This document shows, piece by piece, positions 54,871 through 63,247 of a stretch of DNA of 64,000 nt (positions are counted from its first letter, which is position 1; each line of letters starts with the position of its first letter). The notes under the pieces are model-generated. The model ran no database searches. It had not been told where the DNA came from and was given only the letters and a program-made list of their open reading frames with translations. A program made the position numbers and the translations under genes. The stretch is from Rubrivivax sp. (lineage in GTDB: Bacteria > Pseudomonadota > Gammaproteobacteria > Burkholderiales > Burkholderiaceae_C): positions 62,001 to 126,000 of the forward strand of contig JALHMT010000003.1 of assembly GCA_022843905.1 (NCBI GenBank), written 5' to 3'.

Positions 54871-56616
54871 ATGAATCTGAGCAAGCGCGATTTCCTGCAG
54901 GTGCTGTCGGCCGCCTCGGTGGCGGGCATGGCCCTGGCGAAGTACGAAAACGCCGACGCCGCCACCGCAGAGAAGGGCCTGTACGACCTGCCGCCGCTGG
55001 GCAGCGGCCCGGGTTTCGTCAGCTTCCTGCACATGACCGACTGCCACGCGCAGCTCAAGCCCATCCACTTCCGCGAGCCCAGCGTCAACCTGGGCCTGGC
55101 CGGCATGCAGGGCCAACTGCCCCACCTGGTGGGCGAACACCTGCTGAAGAAGGCCGGCATCCGTCCCGGCACGGCGCAGGCGGCGGCCTTCACCTACATC
55201 GACTTCGAGCGCGCGGCCCGTCGCTACGGCAAGGTGGGCGGCTTCGCCCATCTGGCCACGCTGGTCAAGCGCCTGAAGGCCAGCCGACCCGGCGCGCTGC
55301 TGCTGGACGGCGGCGACACCTGGCAGGGCAGTGCGACTTCGCTGTGGACCAACGCCCAGGACATGGTCGATGCCTGCAAGGCGCTGACGGTCGACGTGAT
55401 GACCGGCCACTGGGAATTCACCTACGGCATGAAGCGCGTGAAGGAGATCATCGACCAGGACTTCAAGGGCTCCATCGACTTCGTGGCGCAGAACGTCAAG
55501 ACCTCCGACTTCGGCGACCCGGTGTTCGCGCCCTACGTGATCCGCGAGATGAACGGCGTCAAGGTGGCCATCGTCGGCCAGGCCTTCCCCTACACGCCGA
55601 TCGCCAACCCGCGCTACATGGTGGCCGACTGGGAGTTCGGCATCCAGGACGAGAACCTGCAGAAGATGGTCGACGAGGCGCGCGGCAAGGGTGCGCAGGT
55701 CGTGGTGGTGCTGAGCCACAACGGCATGGACGTCGACCTGAAGATGGCCAGCCGCGTGCGCGGCGTGGACGCCATCTTCGGCGGCCACACGCACGACGGC
55801 GTACCGCTGGCCGTGCCCGTCACCAACCCGGGCGGCACCACCCTGGTGACCAACGCCGGCAGCAACGGCAAGTTCCTGGGCGTGATGGACTTCGAGGTCA
55901 AGGGCGGCAAGGTGAGCAACTTCCGCTACCGCCTGCTGCCGGTCTTCGCCAACATGCTCAAGGCCGACCCGGCGATGGACGCACTGATCACCAAGGTGCG
56001 TGCGCCCTATGAAGCCAAGCTCGCCGAGAAGCTGGCCGTGACCGACGGCCTGCTGTTCCGCCGCGGCAACTTCAACGGCAGCTGGGACCAGCTGCTGTGC
56101 GACGCGCTGATGGACGTGCAAGGCGCCGAGATCGCCTTCAGCCCGGGCTTCCGCTGGGGCACCAGCCTGTTGCCGGGCGACACCATCACTCGGGAGCTGA
56201 TGATGGACCAGGTGGCCATCACCTACCCCTACGCCACGCTCACGCAGATGAGCGGCGAGATGGTCAAGACCGTGCTCGAGGACGTGGCCGACAACCTCTT
56301 CAACCCCGACCCCTACTACCAGCAAGGCGGCGACATGGTGCGCGTGGGTGGTCTGCAGTACACCATCGCGCCGAACGAAAGGATGGGCTCGCGCATCAGC
56401 GACATGCGCCTGGGCGGCAAGCCTGTCGAAGCCGGCAAGACCTACAACGTGGCCGGCTGGGCACCGGTGGCCGAAGAAGCCTCGAAGGCCGGCAACAAGC
56501 CCGTGTGGGACGTGGTCGAGACCTGGCTGAAGAGCCAGAGCGGCGGCCGCGTCAAGGCACGCAGCATCAACACGCCCAGGCTGGTCGGCGTACAGGGCAA
56601 CCCCGGGCTGGCATGA
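54871..56616 (+). CDS. soxB: SoxB sulfate thiohydrolase
   Basis: A 581-residue dimanganese hydrolase of the 5'-nucleotidase family. Metal-site motifs are FLHMTDCHAQ near residue 50, LLDGGDTWQGSATSLWT, MTGHWEF, VLSHNGMD and GGHTHDG. It releases sulfate from the SoxY-bound intermediate. The N-terminal SKRDFLQVLSAASVAGM is Tat-like with KR in place of RR. The gene has its own 5' region behind a terminator and lacks an obvious ribosome site, so its translation control may be unusual. Length is normal. Confidence 0.97.
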   Translation: MNLSKRDFLQVLSAASVAGMALAKYENADAATAEKGLYDLPPLGSGPGFVSFLHMTDCHAQLKPIHFREPSVNLGLAGMQGQLPHLVGEHLLKKAGIRPGTAQAAAFTYIDFERAARRYGKVGGFAHLATLVKRLKASRPGALLLDGGDTWQGSATSLWTNAQDMVDACKALTVDVMTGHWEFTYGMKRVKEIIDQDFKGSIDFVAQNVKTSDFGDPVFAPYVIREMNGVKVAIVGQAFPYTPIANPRYMVADWEFGIQDENLQKMVDEARGKGAQVVVVLSHNGMDVDLKMASRVRGVDAIFGGHTHDGVPLAVPVTNPGGTTLVTNAGSNGKFLGVMDFEVKGGKVSNFRYRLLPVFANMLKADPAMDALITKVRAPYEAKLAEKLAVTDGLLFRRGNFNGSWDQLLCDALMDVQGAEIAFSPGFRWGTSLLPGDTITRELMMDQVAITYPYATLTQMSGEMVKTVLEDVADNLFNPDPYYQQGGDMVRVGGLQYTIAPNERMGSRISDMRLGGKPVEAGKTYNVAGWAPVAEEASKAGNKPVWDVVETWLKSQSGGRVKARSINTPRLVGVQGNPGLA

Positions 56617-56647
56617 TCGCCCGACCCTCACGACACCGGAGAATGAC

Positions 56648-57070
56648 ATGAGCCCCCGCAAGCTGTTCGCTGCCCTCCTGGCGGCCCTCTCGATCGGCGT
56701 GGCCGCACCGGCCTTCGCGCAGGACAGCGTCGTCTACCACGTCGACGACATGTCGCTGCAGGCGCTCAAGGGCCTGCGCAACATCCGCAACCACCTCGAT
56801 GTCGACCCCGCCGCGAAGATCATCGTGGTGACGCACGCGCTGGGCATCGACTTCCTGCTCGAAGGCGCCAAGGACATCAACGGCAGTGCCTTCGCGGGGC
56901 CGGTGGCGGCCCTGGTGGCGCGCGGCGTGAAGTTCGAGATCTGCGAGATCACGCTGAGGAACCGCAACATGAAGCGCGAGCAGTTCATTCAGGAGGCCGA
57001 GTTCACGCCGTCCGGCGTGGTGCGCCTGGCCAAGCTGCAGAAGCAGGGCGCGGCCTACATCAAGCCGTAG
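56648..57070 (+). CDS. Periplasmic DsrE-like protein
   Basis: A 140-residue protein with a signal peptide (LFAALLAALSIGVAAPAFAQ) and a DsrE/F-like fold: VVYHVDDMSLQALKGLRNI, AKIIVVTHALGIDFLLEGA and FEICEITLRNRNMKREQF. DsrE-type proteins move sulfur through a Cys; here the Cys in FEICEIT is the candidate. It is 31 bp after soxB with a GGAG at its start, so it shares that operon. The exact role in sulfur oxidation is not established. Confidence 0.85.
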   Translation: MSPRKLFAALLAALSIGVAAPAFAQDSVVYHVDDMSLQALKGLRNIRNHLDVDPAAKIIVVTHALGIDFLLEGAKDINGSAFAGPVAALVARGVKFEICEITLRNRNMKREQFIQEAEFTPSGVVRLAKLQKQGAAYIKP

Positions 57071-57076
57071 GAAATG

Positions 57077-57236
57077 GACCACCCGCTACGCGCTTCGCGC
57101 GCCCTCCCGCGTGAAATCGCGGGAGGGCCTTCGCCAGGCACGGGACGCCTTCCAGCGTCCCATGTCCGGGCTCAGCCCACCTCAAGGGGGCAACGCCAGT
57201 GGCCCGGCAAAGCCGGCTCCACGGCGTTTGCTTGAT
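57077..57236. repeat. Dispersed 160-bp intergenic repeat, copy 1
   Basis: It matches 59021-59180 with about 8 differences in 160 bases, same orientation. Inside are a perfect 10-bp hairpin (CCCTCCCGCG/CGCGGGAGGG) and a 7-bp hairpin (GGGACGC/GCGTCCC). An open frame runs through it into the following transporter gene. It falls between the DsrE-like and transporter genes. Confidence 0.85.
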
Positions 57237-57245
57237 CAGGCAGCA

Positions 57246-58349
57246 ATGCAGGCCCTGATCGACCAGCTCGGCGAAGCGTGGGCCCTGGCCTTCGTCGGGG
57301 CGCTGATCGGCCTGGTCTTCGGCTTCTTCGCGCAGCGTTCGCGTTTCTGCCTGCGGTCGGCTGTCATCGAGTTCTCGCGCAATCTCACCGGCGGCAAGCT
57401 CACGGTCTGGCTGTTCGCCTTCGCCACCGCAGTGGTGGCCACGCAGGCCCTCGTGCTTTCCGGCGCCTTCGACGCCAGCGACGCGCGCCAGATCGCCGGC
57501 CGCGGCAGCCTGTCGGGCGCGGCCATCGGCGGCGCGCTGTTCGGCGTGGGCATGATCCTGGCACGGGGCTGCTCCAGCCGTCTGCTGGTGCTGGCAGCAC
57601 AAGGCAACCTGCGCTCGGTGATGTCGGGGCTGGTCTTCGCGGTCACTGCGCAGGCGGCATGGACCGGCGCACTGTCGCCGCTGCGCGAGACGATTTCCGG
57701 CTGGTGGACGGTGGATGGCGGCGCCTCACGCGATCTCGTCCAGCGGCTGGGCATTGGCCACGCCGGCGCACTGATCTTCGGCGGTGTATGGCTGCTGGCG
57801 GCGATCTACTGGGCGCGCCGCCAGAAGGTGCCCGTCTGGGGCTGGCTGGGCGCCATCGGCGTGGGTCTGTCCATCGCCGCAGCCTGGTGGGCCACCTACG
57901 CCTTCGGCAAGCTGGCCTTCGACCCACATCCGGTGCAGGCCCTCAGCTTCACGGGTCCGTCGGCCGAGGTGCTGACCCGCGTGCTGTTCGCCAGCGACAA
58001 GCCACCCACCTTCGACCTCGGCCTGATGCCGGGCGTGTTCATCGGCTCCTTCATCGCAGCCGCACTGTTCCGCGAATTGAAGCTCGAGGGCTTCGAAGGC
58101 GGCGCCAGCATGCGCCGCTACATCGTCGGCGCCCTGTGCATGGGCTTCGGCGGCATGCTGGCCGGCGGCTGCGCCGTGGGGGCCGGCCTGTCGGGGGCTG
58201 CCGTGTTCACCATCACTTCGTGGGTGACGCTGTGTGCCATGTGGGCCGCAGCCGCACTCACCGACCGGCTGGTCGATCAGCGGCCTTCGGGCGCACTCGA
58301 CCAGCCCGTGCCGCACAGCCGCAGCTTCGGCCGGCCCGGCACGGCCTGA
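57246..58349 (+). CDS. YeeE/YedE-family sulfur-compound transporter
   Basis: A 367-residue integral membrane protein with about nine helices. Cys-containing blocks of the family are present: QRSRFCLRSAVIEFSRN, ARGCSSRLLVLAAQGNLRS and GGMLAGGCAVGAGLSG. The family includes a thiosulfate importer, and the location in a sox locus fits sulfur-compound transport. The frame is open upstream to a GTG in the repeat (57111); the ATG at 57246 was chosen because the upstream residues come from repeat sequence. It is followed 41 bp later by cytochrome c4. Confidence 0.85.
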   Translation: MQALIDQLGEAWALAFVGALIGLVFGFFAQRSRFCLRSAVIEFSRNLTGGKLTVWLFAFATAVVATQALVLSGAFDASDARQIAGRGSLSGAAIGGALFGVGMILARGCSSRLLVLAAQGNLRSVMSGLVFAVTAQAAWTGALSPLRETISGWWTVDGGASRDLVQRLGIGHAGALIFGGVWLLAAIYWARRQKVPVWGWLGAIGVGLSIAAAWWATYAFGKLAFDPHPVQALSFTGPSAEVLTRVLFASDKPPTFDLGLMPGVFIGSFIAAALFRELKLEGFEGGASMRRYIVGALCMGFGGMLAGGCAVGAGLSGAAVFTITSWVTLCAMWAAAALTDRLVDQRPSGALDQPVPHSRSFGRPGTA

Positions 58350-58390
58350 GACCCCTCCCTGCCTGTACTTCCCTTGACGGAGTCCTCCGA

Positions 58391-59020
58391 ATGCCCTCTG
58401 CCCGCCTCCCTGTCGCCCGCCTGTTCGTGACTGCCGGCCTGGCCTTGCTGGGAGCTGCCTTGGCGATGCCGGCCGACGCCACCAGCGATAACGCGCGCGT
58501 CGAGGAAATCGTGCAGGGCAAGTGCTTCATCTGCCACGGCACCGATGGCGAAAGCTCCAGCCCGGTGTTCCCCCGGCTGGCCGGTCAGAACGCCGCCTAT
58601 GTCGCTCGCCAGCTGGCCGACTACAAGTCCGGCCGCCGCAAGAGCGATGCCATGCGGCCGATGGTCGAAGACCTGACGCCGGCCGACTTCCAGGCGCTGG
58701 GGGTGTACTACGCAACGCGCCAGACGCACGCCCACAAGGTCGACGACCCGGAGCTGGCTCAGATGGGCCGGTTCATCTACCAGCGCGGCAATCCCTACTC
58801 CGGCGTGGCCGCCTGCGCCAGCTGCCACGGGGCCACCGGCCACGGCACCGAGACCCTGCCCCGGCTGGCCGGCCAGCATGCGCAGTACACCGAACTGCAG
58901 CTGCGCCAGTTCAACAAGCGCGAGCGCACCAACGACAACTCGGTGATGCACAGCATCGCGGTGAAGCTGACCGAGCTCGAACTGAAGGCCGTGGCCAGCT
59001 ACATCAGCGGGTTGAACTGA
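58391..59020 (+). CDS. Diheme cytochrome c4-type protein
   Basis: A 209-residue diheme cytochrome with a signal peptide and two similar halves. The heme motifs are CFICHGTDGESS and CASCHGATGHGT, each followed by PRLAGQ (VFPRLAGQNAAYVARQL and LPRLAGQHAQYTELQL). It probably takes electrons from sulfur-oxidising enzymes to a terminal oxidase. A GGAG lies upstream of the ATG. The stop is at the edge of the second repeat copy. Confidence 0.92.
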   Translation: MPSARLPVARLFVTAGLALLGAALAMPADATSDNARVEEIVQGKCFICHGTDGESSSPVFPRLAGQNAAYVARQLADYKSGRRKSDAMRPMVEDLTPADFQALGVYYATRQTHAHKVDDPELAQMGRFIYQRGNPYSGVAACASCHGATGHGTETLPRLAGQHAQYTELQLRQFNKRERTNDNSVMHSIAVKLTELELKAVASYISGLN

Positions 59021-59180
59021 GACCACCCCCTACGCGCTTCGCGCGCCCTCCCGCGTGAAGTCGCGGGAGGGCCTTCGCCAGGCACGGGACGCCTTCCAGC
59101 GTCCCATGTCCGGGCTCAGCCCACCTCAAGGGGGCAACGCCAGCGGCCCGGCGGAGCCGGTTCCGCGTCGTTTGCTTGAT
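59021..59180. repeat. Dispersed 160-bp intergenic repeat, copy 2
   Basis: About 95% identical to copy 1 at 57077. It begins one base after the cytochrome c4 stop and ends just before a further hairpin. The reading frame through it continues antisense to fccB and is not a gene. Confidence 0.85.
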
Positions 59181-59183
59181 GCG

Positions 59184-59209
59184 GCGCCCAACCGCTTCGC
59201 GGTGGGCGC
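59184..59209. terminator. Hairpin between convergent cytochrome c4 and fccB
   Basis: GCGCCCA-A-CCGC and GCGG-TGGGCGC pair with one bulge and a TTC loop. Its place between two convergent genes suggests a bidirectional stop, but there is no T-run on either strand. Confidence 0.45.
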
Positions 59210-59219
59210 GCCAGGCCCA

Positions 59220-60530
59220 TCAGGTCGCCAGCATGTCGGCCCAGATGTTCTCGGCCCAGCTCAGCGCATAACGCCCTTCGATCTGGTTGGCCGCAGCAGA
59301 GACGCCACCCGAGCCGGGCACGGTCTTGAAGGTCTTGTCGGCGGCGTCGTACTGGTGCACCGAGGCCACGTGCACCACGTCGCGCGCGGTGACGAAGCTG
59401 TAGCAGGTGTTCATCACCACCGGCGTGGTGCTCACCGCCTCGCCCTTGAGCAGCTGGATGATGGCGGCCGCGGCGACCTTGGCATGCTGGTTGGCCATGT
59501 GACCCGACTTGGGCATGCCGGGGCCGGGGAAGGTGGCGTCGCCGATGACGTGCACGCCGGGTGCCGTCACCGATTCCATGGTCAGCCAGTTCACGCCCAC
59601 CCAGCGGTTGTTGATGTTCACCAGGCCGGCGGTGCGCGCGATGTCGCCGGCACGCTGCGGCGGCACCACGTTCAGCACGTCGGCCCTGACGTCCTCGAAC
59701 TCCAGCCTGGCGACGTTGTTGCCGGCGTCGACTTCCTTCAGCTCGGAGTTGGGCCGGTACTCGATGATGCCGGCGTAGTGCTGCTGGAAGGCCCGTTCGA
59801 ACAGCGCCTTCTTGGACTGGATCTCGGGGTTGGCATCCAGCACCAGCACCTTGCTGCGCGGCTTGGCCACCTTGAGGTAGCTGGCCACCATGCAGGCCCG
59901 CTCGTAGGGGCCGGGCGGGCAGCGGTAGGGCACCTTGGGGATCGACAGGGCGTAAACGCCGCCATCTCGCATGGCCTCGAGCTGCTGGCGCAGGGCCAGC
60001 GTCTGCGGGCCGGCCTTCCAGGCGTGCAGCACCTTGGCCTGCGCCGCCGGCGTGCTCAGGCCCGCCACCTGGTCCATCATGAAGTCGATGCCGGGGGCCA
60101 CGATCAGGCGGTCGTAGGCCACTTCGCCGCCACCGGCCAGCCGCACCTTCTTGCCCGCAGCGTCCACCGCGACCACGTCACCCTGCATCACCTTGACGCC
60201 GATCGACTTGAGCCCGTCATAGCCCAGAGTGATGTCGGACATCTTCTTGTGCCCGCCGATCACCAGGTTGCTGATCGGGCAGGACACGAAGTTCGGGTTG
60301 CGTTCGATCAGGGTGACATCGACGTTGCCGCCCCACATCCTGAGGTAGCGCGCTGCCGTGCTGCCGCCGAAGCCGCCGCCGACGACCACCACGCGACCGA
60401 TCGGCGGCGTCGAGAAGCTGGGCATCTTGGGCATGGCGCCGCAACCGGCGAGCGACAGGCCGCCCAGTGATGCGCCGACGGCCAGCAGGCTGCGGCGGGA
60501 CAGGCCCTTGGTGTCTTGTTGCTTGTTCAT
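59220..60530 (-). CDS. fccB: Flavocytochrome c sulfide dehydrogenase, flavoprotein subunit (FccB/SoxF)
   Basis: A 436-residue FAD protein. The Tat motif is LSRRSLLAVGASLGG with a Cys at the end of the region (LAGCG), so it might be lipidated. The FAD motif is VVVVGGGFGGSTAARYL. The redox Cys pair of FccB is likely NFVSCPISNLVIGG and VMNTCYSFV. It oxidises sulfide to sulfur and passes electrons to the small cytochrome encoded 10 bp upstream. GAGGAAAG precedes the ATG. Confidence 0.93.
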   Translation of the reverse strand: MNKQQDTKGLSRRSLLAVGASLGGLSLAGCGAMPKMPSFSTPPIGRVVVVGGGFGGSTAARYLRMWGGNVDVTLIERNPNFVSCPISNLVIGGHKKMSDITLGYDGLKSIGVKVMQGDVVAVDAAGKKVRLAGGGEVAYDRLIVAPGIDFMMDQVAGLSTPAAQAKVLHAWKAGPQTLALRQQLEAMRDGGVYALSIPKVPYRCPPGPYERACMVASYLKVAKPRSKVLVLDANPEIQSKKALFERAFQQHYAGIIEYRPNSELKEVDAGNNVARLEFEDVRADVLNVVPPQRAGDIARTAGLVNINNRWVGVNWLTMESVTAPGVHVIGDATFPGPGMPKSGHMANQHAKVAAAAIIQLLKGEAVSTTPVVMNTCYSFVTARDVVHVASVHQYDAADKTFKTVPGSGGVSAAANQIEGRYALSWAENIWADMLAT

Positions 60531-60540
60531 CGGGCTTTCC

Positions 60541-60849
60541 TCACTTCTTGGCGGGCTGGGCGGCGAACCAGGCCGCCACCAGGCGGATCTGCTCGTCGGT
60601 ATAGCCCTTGGCGATCTGGTGCATGATGGTCGCGGGTTGGGCGCCGCTCTTGTAGTCGGCCATCGCAGCGATGATCTTCTCGGCCGAGACGCCGGCCAGC
60701 TGCTTCATGTCGCCACGTGCGTTGCCGTTGGTGCCGTGGCAGTTGGCGCAGGTCGCGGCGAGGTTGCGCGCCAGCAAGGGATCCTGCGCCGTGGCGGCGG
60801 TGCAGAAGAAAGCCAGCGCAGCAGCCGCTGCGCGCAAGGGTCCGGGCAT
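60541..60849 (-). CDS. Monoheme cytochrome c, FccA/SoxE-like
   Basis: A 102-residue cytochrome with signal peptide (AAAALAFFCTAATAQ) and one heme motif, CANCHGTNGNARG, with an axial Met candidate in TIMHQIAKGY. It is in one operon with fccB and is the probable cytochrome subunit of the sulfide dehydrogenase. It is divergent from the soxH-like gene across 103 bp that hold the control region of both. Confidence 0.9.
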   Translation of the reverse strand: MPGPLRAAAAALAFFCTAATAQDPLLARNLAATCANCHGTNGNARGDMKQLAGVSAEKIIAAMADYKSGAQPATIMHQIAKGYTDEQIRLVAAWFAAQPAKK

Positions 60850-60952
60850 GTTGTCTCCTCAAGTTCGTGCGCGGCGCATTGTGATGCAGCCGGATGCATT
60901 TCTATGCACGCCGCACTTGCATGTCCCCAGGCTGCGGCTCTAATATCAATGA

Positions 60953-61942
60953 ATGCGAATGTACTGGTTCGGAAGCCGACCATCGCCCGTGAAAACCCCT
61001 GTGATGCCCTGGTGGCGCAGGCTCTCGATCCTGGTCGCGCTCGTCCTGCTGCCCCAGGCTGTCAAGGCCGGGCAGGCGGTCGAACCGGTGGCGGTGGCAC
61101 CGGGCGTGTGGATGGTGCAAGGGGCCTCGGCGCTGGGCACGCCCGCCAACCGCAACTACATCTCCAATGCCGCCTTCGTCGTCACGCCGGCGGGTGTGGT
61201 GGTGATCGACGCCCTGGGTTCGCCGGCCCTGGCCGAAGAGCTCATCGCGGCCATCGGTCGCATCACGCCGCAGCCGATCCGCCACGTCATCGTCACGCAC
61301 TACCACGCCGACCACATCTACGGACTGCAGGCCTTCAAGGCCCTGGGGGCGCAGATCACGGCGCATCGCGACGGGCAGCTTTACCTGAACTCGGACACCG
61401 CGGCGCTGCGCCTGGCTGCCAGCCGCGACGAACTGGCGCCCTGGATCGACGGCAACACGCGGCTGGTGGCCGCCGACCGCTGGATCACGGAGCCGCTGCG
61501 TTTTGCGCTCGGCGGCGTGGAATTCATGGTGCAGCCGGTGGGCCCGGCCCACACCGCGGAAGACCTGGTGGTGTTCCTGCCCGGCCAGCGCATCCTGCTG
61601 GCCGGCGACATCGTGTTCCGCGGCCGCGTGCCTTTCGTCGGCCAGGCCGACAGCGGCCGCTGGATCGAGGCCCTCGATCGGCTGCTGGCCTTCGACGCAC
61701 GGCTGATCGTGCCGGGCCACGGGCCGGTGTCGAGCCTGGCGACGGCCGACCTTCAACTCACACGCGACTACCTCGTGTACCTTCGACAGTCGATGGCCAA
61801 GGCGGCGCAGAATCTGGAACCTTTCGACGAAGCCTATGCCCGGACCGACTGGTCTCGCTTCGAACACCTGCCGCTGTTCCGCGCCGCCAACCGCATCAAT
61901 GCCTACAACACCTACCTCCTGATGGAGCAGAGCGCCAGATGA
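60953..61942 (+). CDS. SoxH-like metallo-beta-lactamase-fold hydrolase
   Basis: A 329-residue exported hydrolase. The zinc motif is VTHYHADHIYG, followed by QPVGPAHTAEDLVVF, LAGDIVFRGRVPF and IVPGHGPVSS. A signal peptide is best started from the ATG at 61004 (PWWRRLSILVALVLLPQAVKA); the frame opens at 60953. It belongs with SoxH and the quinoprotein relay metallohydrolases. SoxH is not needed for thiosulfate oxidation in Paracoccus and its substrate is unknown. The stop overlaps the next start. Confidence 0.85.
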   Translation: MRMYWFGSRPSPVKTPVMPWWRRLSILVALVLLPQAVKAGQAVEPVAVAPGVWMVQGASALGTPANRNYISNAAFVVTPAGVVVIDALGSPALAEELIAAIGRITPQPIRHVIVTHYHADHIYGLQAFKALGAQITAHRDGQLYLNSDTAALRLAASRDELAPWIDGNTRLVAADRWITEPLRFALGGVEFMVQPVGPAHTAEDLVVFLPGQRILLAGDIVFRGRVPFVGQADSGRWIEALDRLLAFDARLIVPGHGPVSSLATADLQLTRDYLVYLRQSMAKAAQNLEPFDEAYARTDWSRFEHLPLFRAANRINAYNTYLLMEQSAR

Positions 61943-62430
61943 ATCGACGCGATGCACTGACGGGCTTCGGCCTGCTGGCCCTGGGGGCCTCAGCCACGGC
62001 TTCGCCTGCCGCGCCGGCCATCGGAGAAACCGTGGCGTGGCCCGACGTCGCGCTGCTGGACGGCAGCACATGGGGTGCGAAGCGGGTCGCCTCGAATGCC
62101 GTGGTGGTGGTGTTCTGGTCCACCACCTGCCCCTTCTGCCAGCGCCACAACCAGCATGTCGAGAAGCTCCACCGTCAGGCGCGGGGCCGGGCCCTGCAGG
62201 TGCTGGGCGTGGCGCGCGACCGCAACGACGATGCCGTGCGGCGCTTCGCCACTGCCCAGGGCTACAGCTTTCCGATCACCACCGACCACGCCCGGCTGGC
62301 CGCGGCGCTGGGCCCGCGCAACATCATTCCGCTCACCGTCACGATCGATCGCCAGGGCCGGCTGCAGCGCAGCTTTCCGGGCGAGATGTTCGAAAGCGAC
62401 GTGCTCGAATTCCTCAGGATGGCAGCATGA
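61939..62430 (+). CDS. TlpA/SoxW-like periplasmic thioredoxin
   Basis: A 163-residue protein with a Tat-like start (MNRRDALTGFGLLALGASA) and a thioredoxin fold, with the active site WSTTCPFCQRHNQHV (CxxC with Pro-Phe). The cis-Pro region is NIIPLTVTIDRQGR. It probably keeps a periplasmic Sox cysteine reduced, as SoxW or SoxS do for SoxY. It overlaps both neighbours by four bases (ATGA). Confidence 0.87.
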   Translation: MNRRDALTGFGLLALGASATASPAAPAIGETVAWPDVALLDGSTWGAKRVASNAVVVVFWSTTCPFCQRHNQHVEKLHRQARGRALQVLGVARDRNDDAVRRFATAQGYSFPITTDHARLAAALGPRNIIPLTVTIDRQGRLQRSFPGEMFESDVLEFLRMAA

Positions 62431-62825
62431 CCCTTGCCCTGTGCACTGGTGAATCCCGCGACGTCCGTCCCCGGGTGCGCCGCTTGGCGGCCGGGCTCGC
62501 CGCCGCCGCCGCCCTGGCCCTGCCCACGGTGGGCGCACAGACGCTGCACCGCTTCGCCGACGCCGATCTCGCCCTGGGCGAGAAGCTGATCGCCGAACAC
62601 GCCTGCGCGGCCTGCCACCAGCGCAAGATGGGCGGCGATGGCTCGGCCATCTACCGGCCCAAGGGCCGCATCAACACCCCCGGGGCCATGCGCGGCATGG
62701 TCGACTACTGCAGCGTGGAGCTGAAGCTGCAGCTCTTCCCGGAAGAGGTGACGGCCATCGCCGCCGTGCTGCAACGCGACCACTACCGCTTTCCGGCGGC
62801 CAACCCAGGAGCTGCCAAGCCATGA
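62427..62825 (+). CDS. Monoheme c-type cytochrome of the soxH-soxW operon
   Basis: A 132-residue protein with a signal peptide (GLAAAAALALPTVGAQ) and the heme motif HACAACHQRKMGGDG. It continues with MRGMVDYCSVELKLQLFPEE, which carries another Cys and a Met. It belongs to no family recognised beyond cytochrome c. It overlaps soxW by four bases and the ArsR gene by four bases. Confidence 0.82.
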   Translation: MTLALCTGESRDVRPRVRRLAAGLAAAAALALPTVGAQTLHRFADADLALGEKLIAEHACAACHQRKMGGDGSAIYRPKGRINTPGAMRGMVDYCSVELKLQLFPEEVTAIAAVLQRDHYRFPAANPGAAKP

Positions 62826-63220
62826 ACGCCCCTTCGACCCAGGCCGCCATCACGGCCGAAGAAGAGTCCGACGAAGTCTTCTCCAGCGCGGCCGAACTGT
62901 TCAAGCTGCTGGCCACGCCGATCCGGCTGAAGATCATCAGCGCCCTGTGCTCGCGCGAGAAGAACGTGTCGCAGCTGCTGCACGAGATCGACACCACGCA
63001 GCCCAACATGAGCCAGCACCTGAGCACCCTGTACCGCGCCGGCGTGCTGGCGCGCCGGCGCGACGCCACGCAGATCTACTACCGCATCGGCAGCGAGCGC
63101 GCTGCCACCTTGTGCCGCGCCGTGTGCATGCAGATCGCTGTCGAGATGGATCCCGAAGTCGACATCCCGTCGAACGACCGACTGCTGCAACGCCCCGGCG
63201 GCCCGGACAAGCTAGGCTGA
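62822..63220 (+). CDS. ArsR-family regulator, SoxR/SqrR/BigR-like
   Basis: A 132-residue winged-helix repressor: FKLLATPIRLKIISALC, then KNVSQLLHEIDTTQPNMSQH as the recognition region, and TQIYYRIGSERAATLCRAVC. The Cys in SALC and the Cys in TLCRAVC match the pair that forms a persulfide or disulfide bridge in SqrR and BigR. This suggests derepression by sulfide or polysulfide. It is the last gene of the soxH operon, so it would regulate itself and probably the divergent fcc genes and the main sox operon. Confidence 0.87.
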   Translation: MNAPSTQAAITAEEESDEVFSSAAELFKLLATPIRLKIISALCSREKNVSQLLHEIDTTQPNMSQHLSTLYRAGVLARRRDATQIYYRIGSERAATLCRAVCMQIAVEMDPEVDIPSNDRLLQRPGGPDKLG

Positions 63221-63247
63221 ACGCAGACGCGGGCGAAGGACGGGGCG

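Noticed and set aside
59055-60470. 471-codon plus-strand frame beginning in repeat copy 2
   Set aside because: It is antisense to fccB, whose FAD and Cys motifs are clear; its first 45 codons are repeat sequence shared with the frame at 57111.
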